From Candidatus Fermentithermobacillaceae bacterium (GTDB lineage Bacteria > Bacillota > Sulfobacillia > Fermentithermobacillales > Fermentithermobacillaceae): DNA of 64,000 bases. The position numbers and the translations under genes are program-made. Position 1 is the first letter of the stretch; every line of letters begins with the position of its first letter. A model generated the notes under the pieces. It did not search any database and was not told where the DNA came from. It was given only the letters and a program-made list of their open reading frames with translations. Below are positions 60,327 through 64,000 of the stretch, one piece after another. The stretch lies in contig DUSI01000004.1 of the NCBI GenBank assembly GCA_012842685.1, positions 26,443 to 90,442 of the forward strand, in the 5' to 3' direction.

Positions 60327-62456
60327 TCAGAACGCTGCAAGCACTACTCTAGTGAGGAAGCCCACAGACACTGCCAACACGACTGTAGCGAGGGAGATCC
60401 CGATCGCCTGGCGTTTGCCGAGCTCGTGGGATAAGGCGCTGTAAGTCGCAAGGCACGGGATGTAAAGGCTGCTTACGAGGGCAAATATGAATATCTGATT
60501 GGGGTCCATGATCGACGAGAGAGTCGCCGAAGGGTCCCCTGTTACCATCGCGGCCAGCGCCACCGACAGCTGGAGGGCGATCTCTTTCCGGAGTGCGGCA
60601 AACAGGAGCGCTATCCCTATGATCTCAGGAAGCCCAAGGATCCCAGACACAACGGGCCTAAGAGGCGCCACCAGGTAGTACATGGTCTCCGTTTCGTAGA
60701 GGAACCCCACGATCAGGCTCCCCAGGAGCATGTACGGCACAGCCTCTTGCATGAAACCGGAGAACTTGACCCAGGTACGGCCGATCACCGCCTTGAGAAG
60801 CGGTTTCCTGAGCGGGAACATCTCCATCATGATCTCCTGGCGCTCCCCGGGAAGGATGCGGTTCAAAAGGACACCCACTATACCGATGACTACGAGCAAG
60901 ATCATACCTAAACCTGCGGCCGCAAGCCACCCTGAAACAGCGCCGACCGAGCCGAGGATAACCGCGATGCGCGCCGAACACGGGATCAGCGCGATGAGAG
61001 TCGAGGCGATAAACCTCTCCCTGCCGCTCGCGAGTATCCGTGTGCCCAAGACGGCCTGCACGTTGCATCCTGTGCCGGATATCATGGGGATTATGGCTCT
61101 TCCGTTAAGCCCCAGTGGGCGCATCACCGAATCAGCAAGGTAAGCCGCGGCGTTCAAGTAGCCGCTGTCCTCGAGCACGGAAAGCCATAGCTCGAAAGTA
61201 AACACGTACGGGATACCTACGGTCAAGAGGGCCTCGATGCCGCTTCCAAAGGTCCACACGAATACCCTGGACAAGACTCCCGAGCCGAAAAGCATATTCC
61301 CAAGCGTGGCTATGTGAGGCACGACCAGATCTCCCCAGAGCCCGCCCAAGGCTTCTGAGAGGAAGCCGCCGACTGTGTACATGTACCAGAAGGTAAACGC
61401 CAGTACCCCGAGGAGTATGACGGGGCCCCACTTCCTGTCTATGCTGAGCCGCCACAAAGACAGCAGCCAGTCGCCGCTCTTCCTGCCAGGTCTGGTGACG
61501 TCGGCCGCAATCCTAGAGGCAGCCTTAACTCGTTCGATAGCCAGAGGCCACGCCCCGGAAGCCTTTAGGTCACGTTTTACTGCTTCCACTACGGGACGGA
61601 CCAGCTCGGACAGGTTATCGCCCAGGAGAGCCAAGGTTTCGGAATCTCCCTCTATTAGAAGGCGCGCGGTGGCCCTCAGGCTCAGACCGCCGGCGCCGTC
61701 GGGAAATTCACGGGAAATAGCCTTCTCCACCTCGGAGATGGCCCGTTCGGCCTCGGGCGACAGCCTCACAGGGGACGCAGGGCGGCTCGCCGCCGCCAAC
61801 ACGATGGCCTGGCAGAGATTACCTATCCCCTCTCCGGTCTGCCCGTTGGTAACGATCACGGGAACGCCCAGCCTTGAGGCAAGACGGTCAGGCTCTACCA
61901 TGCGCCCGAGACGCCTCGCTTCGTCTTCCAGGTTGAGGGCAACGACGACCGGGACTCCAAGGTCCGCCACTTCAACGTAGAGTTGCAGGTTCCGGCGCAA
62001 ATTGGACGCGTCGAGGACGACCACTATCACGTCGGGTTTGGGATCGGTGAGTCCGTGTCTTGCTACGATCTGGTCTTCGGAAAAGCCCTGGAGGGAGTAT
62101 GTTCCAGGTGTGTCGACAACGGTCATCACCTTGCCGAAGGCCACAGACCGTCCTGTGCTTAAGGCAACTGTCTTGCCCGCGTAGTTGGCGGTCGTAACCC
62201 GTGAACCGGTAAGATGGTTGAAAAGGCTGGACTTCCCGACGTTCGGGTTACCCGCGAGCGCGACGAGTAGGTCTCCGTCTCGAGCGAAGGGACACGCGGA
62301 ACACGATCCGCCGTGGCAGGCAGGAGTCCCCAGGTGCCGGCAGGACCCTCTTCGGCCGCACGGCACCACCTGACGCCAGGATTCTTCCTCGGAACCGAAC
62401 GGCTCCCTGTGGGTCTCCCAGGCACTGCCGCTGCGCCATTTGCGTCTCACTTGCAC
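60327..62456 (-). CDS. feoB: Ferrous iron transporter FeoB with Cys-rich N-terminal extension
   Basis: A 709-aa Fe2+ importer. The G domain has GNPNVGKSSLF (G1, residues 69 onward), VDTPGTYSL (G3) and ALNLEDEARRLG (G4, NxxD). The membrane part has the two Gate motifs, with the first carrying GTGCNVQAVLGTR and IALIPCSARI, and the second LRKEIALQLS and IPCLATYSALSHELG. Residues 1-60 before the G domain are unusual: C33, C39, C47, C52 and C55 with H41/H48 could bind a metal or Fe-S cluster. GTG start six bases after AGGAGGGA, overlapping the regulator's stop by 10 bp. No separate feoA gene: the FeoA domain is on the regulator. Confidence 0.95.
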   Translation of the reverse strand: MQVRRKWRSGSAWETHREPFGSEEESWRQVVPCGRRGSCRHLGTPACHGGSCSACPFARDGDLLVALAGNPNVGKSSLFNHLTGSRVTTANYAGKTVALSTGRSVAFGKVMTVVDTPGTYSLQGFSEDQIVARHGLTDPKPDVIVVVLDASNLRRNLQLYVEVADLGVPVVVALNLEDEARRLGRMVEPDRLASRLGVPVIVTNGQTGEGIGNLCQAIVLAAASRPASPVRLSPEAERAISEVEKAISREFPDGAGGLSLRATARLLIEGDSETLALLGDNLSELVRPVVEAVKRDLKASGAWPLAIERVKAASRIAADVTRPGRKSGDWLLSLWRLSIDRKWGPVILLGVLAFTFWYMYTVGGFLSEALGGLWGDLVVPHIATLGNMLFGSGVLSRVFVWTFGSGIEALLTVGIPYVFTFELWLSVLEDSGYLNAAAYLADSVMRPLGLNGRAIIPMISGTGCNVQAVLGTRILASGRERFIASTLIALIPCSARIAVILGSVGAVSGWLAAAGLGMILLVVIGIVGVLLNRILPGERQEIMMEMFPLRKPLLKAVIGRTWVKFSGFMQEAVPYMLLGSLIVGFLYETETMYYLVAPLRPVVSGILGLPEIIGIALLFAALRKEIALQLSVALAAMVTGDPSATLSSIMDPNQIFIFALVSSLYIPCLATYSALSHELGKRQAIGISLATVVLAVSVGFLTRVVLAAF

Positions 62457-63100
62457 GAGACATCCCTCCTAACCATGACCCGGTCGGCGACCTCCGGCCC
62501 GAGGGCATAATTGGCGTCGCCCACCGAGATGAGGAGAGGACCGTTGAGAGGCGCCCGGTCCAAGACTCTGACGCTCGCTCCGGGGACAAGACCGAGATGG
62601 GCCAGGTACTTGAGGATTCTGGACTCCTCCCGTTCTATTCGGACGACTTCGGCGGGAACATTGAGGTTCAGGGACGTTAATGGTTCTGCTTCCACGGCCT
62701 CACCGTCTATCGGATTCCCATGGGGACACGTATCGGGAAGTGACCCGGCCAAGAGCTCCTCGACTTCATCGGACATAATGTGTTCGTACTTGCAGGCTTC
62801 TTCGTGGGCTCGTTCCCACGGGAGGCCAACCAAGTCGGTGAGCAGGCGTTCCGCCAGACGGTGCCTGCGGATGAGTTTCCTGGCCACGTTTCGCCCCTCG
62901 TCGGTGAGGGTAACACCCACTCGCGGGGTGTAGACAACGAGGCCTTTCGCCGCCAGGTTGCGGCACATTTCGCTAACGGAAGGAGCCGTTACGCCTAACG
63001 CTTTGACGAGTTCAGAGAAAGACACGCGCCCTTCCGGACTAATGCGGTATATCTGCTCCAGGTATTCTTCCTGGCTTTCAAACCGCTGCTCCACGGTCAA
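62447..63100 (-). CDS. DtxR/IdeR-type iron regulator with C-terminal FeoA domain
   Basis: A 217-aa metalloregulator. Winged helix: SFSELVKALGVTAPSVSEMCRNLAAKGLV and wing YTPRVGVTLTDEGR. The metal sites follow DtxR closely: ancillary H80, E84, H99 and primary C103, E106, H107 in EEACKYEHIMSDEVE. E12 replaces the Met10 of DtxR. Cys at the third position suggests Fe2+ rather than Mn2+ sensing. The C-terminal 75 residues (VPAEVVRIEREESRILKYLAHLGLVPGASVRVLDRAPLNGPLLISV) are an SH3-like FeoA domain. TTG start (GTG two codons later also possible) after GGAGGAGG. Overlaps feoB. Confidence 0.93.
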   Translation of the reverse strand: MTVEQRFESQEEYLEQIYRISPEGRVSFSELVKALGVTAPSVSEMCRNLAAKGLVVYTPRVGVTLTDEGRNVARKLIRRHRLAERLLTDLVGLPWERAHEEACKYEHIMSDEVEELLAGSLPDTCPHGNPIDGEAVEAEPLTSLNLNVPAEVVRIEREESRILKYLAHLGLVPGASVRVLDRAPLNGPLLISVGDANYALGPEVADRVMVRRDVSCK

Positions 63101-63227
63101 GAGCCTCCTCCGTTCATGTCGGCACGGGTCACGCGCCAGAGGTCTCCCGGCTGGCCCATTCGGCTTGGCTGCGTTTGCCCGCCAACTGATTCAGACAACC
63201 AGTCACTCCAACAGTTCTCCTTGAAGC

Positions 63228-63242
63228 ACCTCTTTAAGAGGT
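63228..63242. promoter_or_regulatory. 15-bp perfect palindrome in the dtxR-feoB leader
   Basis: ACCTCTTTAAGAGGT is a perfect inverted repeat (arms ACCTCTT and AAGAGGT around T). It lies 127 bp before the start codon and immediately downstream, on the minus strand, of a TAGAAT (63249-63244). It shares the ACCT/AGGT ends with the two operator-like boxes further upstream, so it may be a third, weaker site. Confidence 0.45.
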
Positions 63243-63249
63243 ATTCTAC

Positions 63250-63284
63250 TAGGTCTACCTCATATTTATTTTAGGTATACCTAA
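63250..63284 (-). promoter_or_regulatory. Two DtxR-type operator boxes upstream of the regulator gene
   Basis: TTAGGTATACCTAA at 63271-63284 is a perfect 14-bp palindrome of the DtxR/MntR/SirR type. A second box AGGTCTACCT at 63251-63260 has the same AGGT-N2-ACCT core. Centres are 22 bp apart, about two helical turns, suited to two dimers. TAGAAT at 63249-63244 on the minus strand could be the -10 of the dtxR-feoB promoter, with the boxes covering the -35. Autorepression under iron excess is the natural reading. No gene is seen between 63285 and 63462. Confidence 0.7.
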
Positions 63285-63462
63285 CTCGTGCGACAAGACG
63301 CCACAGAAAATATCTGAGGTCATCCTCGGTGCCGCGAGACAGGGGCCAGGGACCTGGGAGAAGGCAAGCCCTGACCCGTAGCAGTATGGATCTCAAGACC
63401 TACTTCCCAGGTAAATGAGCTGCTGACCTATACCTATTTCCCATCTGATTCGCGATCATCTA

Positions 63463-63766
63463 AAGGAGGTTAGAGGCGCCATCCATTTCAGCCTCCACCG
63501 ACAAGGGCAAAACCTTCGAAAGGCGGCGCAAAACTACAAGAAGGGCATCTGCTATGACTACGCGTCCCTTTTCGCGGGTCTTCTGAGGGTGGCCGGGACC
63601 CCCGCCAAGCTTGTGACCGGTTACGTCAGTTCTCAGCGTCTCTACCAGCCTGGAACGAAGTCTTCGATGACAGACCTGGCAAAGGTAAGACGTCACCAGG
63701 GCCGTGATGGGAGGCCGCAAGGTACCGGATCTCTCTGTCGGTTACGAAGTCAGGTATGTGTTCTAG
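63463..63766 (+). pseudogene. Remnant of a transglutaminase-like domain gene
   Basis: One frame (63463-63650) reads KKGICYDYASLFAGLLR followed by VAGTPAKLVTGYV, the core of a transglutaminase/protease-like domain with its catalytic Cys in GICYDYA. The frame then shifts: WNEVFDD (63651-63671), the catalytic His/Asp region without its His codon, continues in another frame, and a third frame (GGRKVPDLSVGYEVRYVF) runs to a TAG at 63764. There is no start codon, although AAAGGAGG precedes it. At least two frameshifts make it non-functional. The sequence from 63767 to 63896 holds nothing I recognise. Confidence 0.6.
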
Positions 63767-63896
63767 CTGGAGGCGGTGGCCTGGAGCCAGCTGCCTCAGA
63801 CAATAGAGAGGCGAATGGAAGAGACACGGAAAAGACGTGAGGACGGCTCAAGAGAGGAGCTAACCGTAGCAGAAGACTGATAGAAGACCATAAGAG

Positions 63897-63927
63897 AAGA
63901 GGATAGGGCTCATCGCCCTATCCTCTT
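63897..63927 (-). terminator. Strong terminator of the gene entering at the right edge
   Basis: Perfect 13-bp stem AAGAGGATAGGGC (63897-63909) and GCCCTATCCTCTT (63915-63927), loop TCATC. On the minus strand it is followed by CTCTTATGG. It lies 28 bp after the stop codon of the partial minus-strand gene. Confidence 0.85.
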
Positions 63928-63955
63928 CGAACTGGAGGACTACCGCCGGCTCGAG

Positions 63956-64000
63956 TTACATCTCGATGTCAGGCTCGTAGATCTCCAGCCACTTCTCGTA
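63956..64000 (-). CDS. C-terminal end of an unidentified protein (cut by window edge)
   Basis: The minus strand reads YEKWLEIYEPDIEM and stops with TAA at 63956-63958, followed by a strong terminator. Only 14 residues are visible, too few to name a family. The stop, the acidic tail and the terminator support a real gene that begins outside the window. Confidence 0.55.
   Translation of the reverse strand, partial: YEKWLEIYEPDIEM

Noticed and set aside
63589..63840. Intact small gene at the start of the transglutaminase remnant
   Set aside because: The frame begins inside the domain core and leaves it at the frameshift; the rest of the reading is not protein-like.
1..64000. tRNA, rRNA, insertion sequences, prophage or CRISPR
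   Set aside because: No TPsiC-type arms in folded context, no rRNA-like stretch, no transposase, integrase or repeat-spacer array was found on reading both strands.

Overview
This window is chromosomal DNA from an anaerobic Bacillota (Firmicutes) bacterium, probably a deep-branching, thermophile-like clostridial lineage. I infer this from the moderately high GC (roughly 58 percent by eye), the strong Shine-Dalgarno sites with frequent GTG and TTG starts, the Rnf complex, the IscR-IscS-IscU set, the mazEF/EndoA module next to nnr and acpS, the SH3b amidase, and the very high number of intracellular peptidases. No rRNA, tRNA, CRISPR array, prophage or insertion sequence was recognised. Nearly all genes are intact. 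The exceptions are genes cut by the window ends (mreC at the left, an unidentified minus-strand gene at the right) and a decayed transglutaminase-like pseudogene near 63.6 kb. LAYOUT: (1) 1-3.0 kb, minus strand: mreC (partial), mreB, radC, maf and a DUF4321 membrane protein, a typical Firmicutes cell-shape block. (2) 3.2-7.7 kb, minus: an Rnf ferredoxin:NAD oxidoreductase operon in the order C-D-E-A-B. The covalent-flavin subunit RnfG is missing between D and E. The leader upstream of rnfC carries a sigma-A-like promoter and three helically phased ATTGTGAT boxes. (3) 7.8-11.6 kb, minus: rpoN, a P-loop NTPase fused to an Asp23-like domain, and a TPR protein. (4) 11.7-13.8 kb, plus: iscR-iscS-iscU behind a perfect palindromic operator. 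(5) 13.9-17.0 kb: an SH3b/amidase cell-wall hydrolase and a convergent polysaccharide deacetylase. (6) 17.1-24.4 kb, minus: tldE-tldD, three consecutive M42 aminopeptidases, and a radical SAM-PDZ-DUF512 protein. (7) 24.4-28.9 kb, minus: the t6A genes tsaE, tsaB, rimI and tsaD with a type-4 uracil-DNA glycosylase and a DUF483-like protein. (8) 29.0-33.3 kb, minus: the least explained locus, a MutL/GlmL-type ASKHA ATPase with a barrel-sandwich/KOW protein, a small charged protein and a two-TM protein. No B12-dependent mutase is nearby. (9) 33.4-41.6 kb, minus: P1 and C26 peptidase-family proteins, a D-cysteine desulfhydrase-like PLP enzyme, mazEF, nnr, acpS, an M20 deacylase, a D-2-hydroxyacid dehydrogenase and a coiled-coil protein. 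(10) 41.8-45.8 kb, minus: NhaC antiporter and two CNNM/CorC-type CBS proteins. (11) 46-51 kb, plus: oligoendopeptidase F and the TrkA-TrkH potassium system. (12) 51.1-59 kb: formiminotransferase-cyclodeaminase (minus), then on the plus strand a second tldD-tldE pair, a C69 dipeptidase behind an exact 32-bp-period repeat array, and a beta-lactamase-fold lipoprotein. (13) 59.1-63.3 kb, minus: an iron/metal homeostasis locus made of a DtxR/IdeR-type regulator fused to a FeoA domain, FeoB with a Cys-rich N-terminus, and a CDF exporter preceded by a NiCo (czcD) riboswitch with an overlapping terminator. HOW THE GENES FIT TOGETHER: peptide uptake products would be cut by many cytosolic peptidases (M42 x3, TldDE x2, M3, M20, C69, P1). 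Histidine-derived formimino groups and amino acids would be fermented, with reduced ferredoxin oxidised at Rnf to build an ion gradient that NhaC and Trk exploit. Fe-S supply (Isc) and iron balance (DtxR/FeoB/CDF) support this Fe-S-rich metabolism. The physiological picture is inference; the gene identities rest on sequence motifs read by eye.
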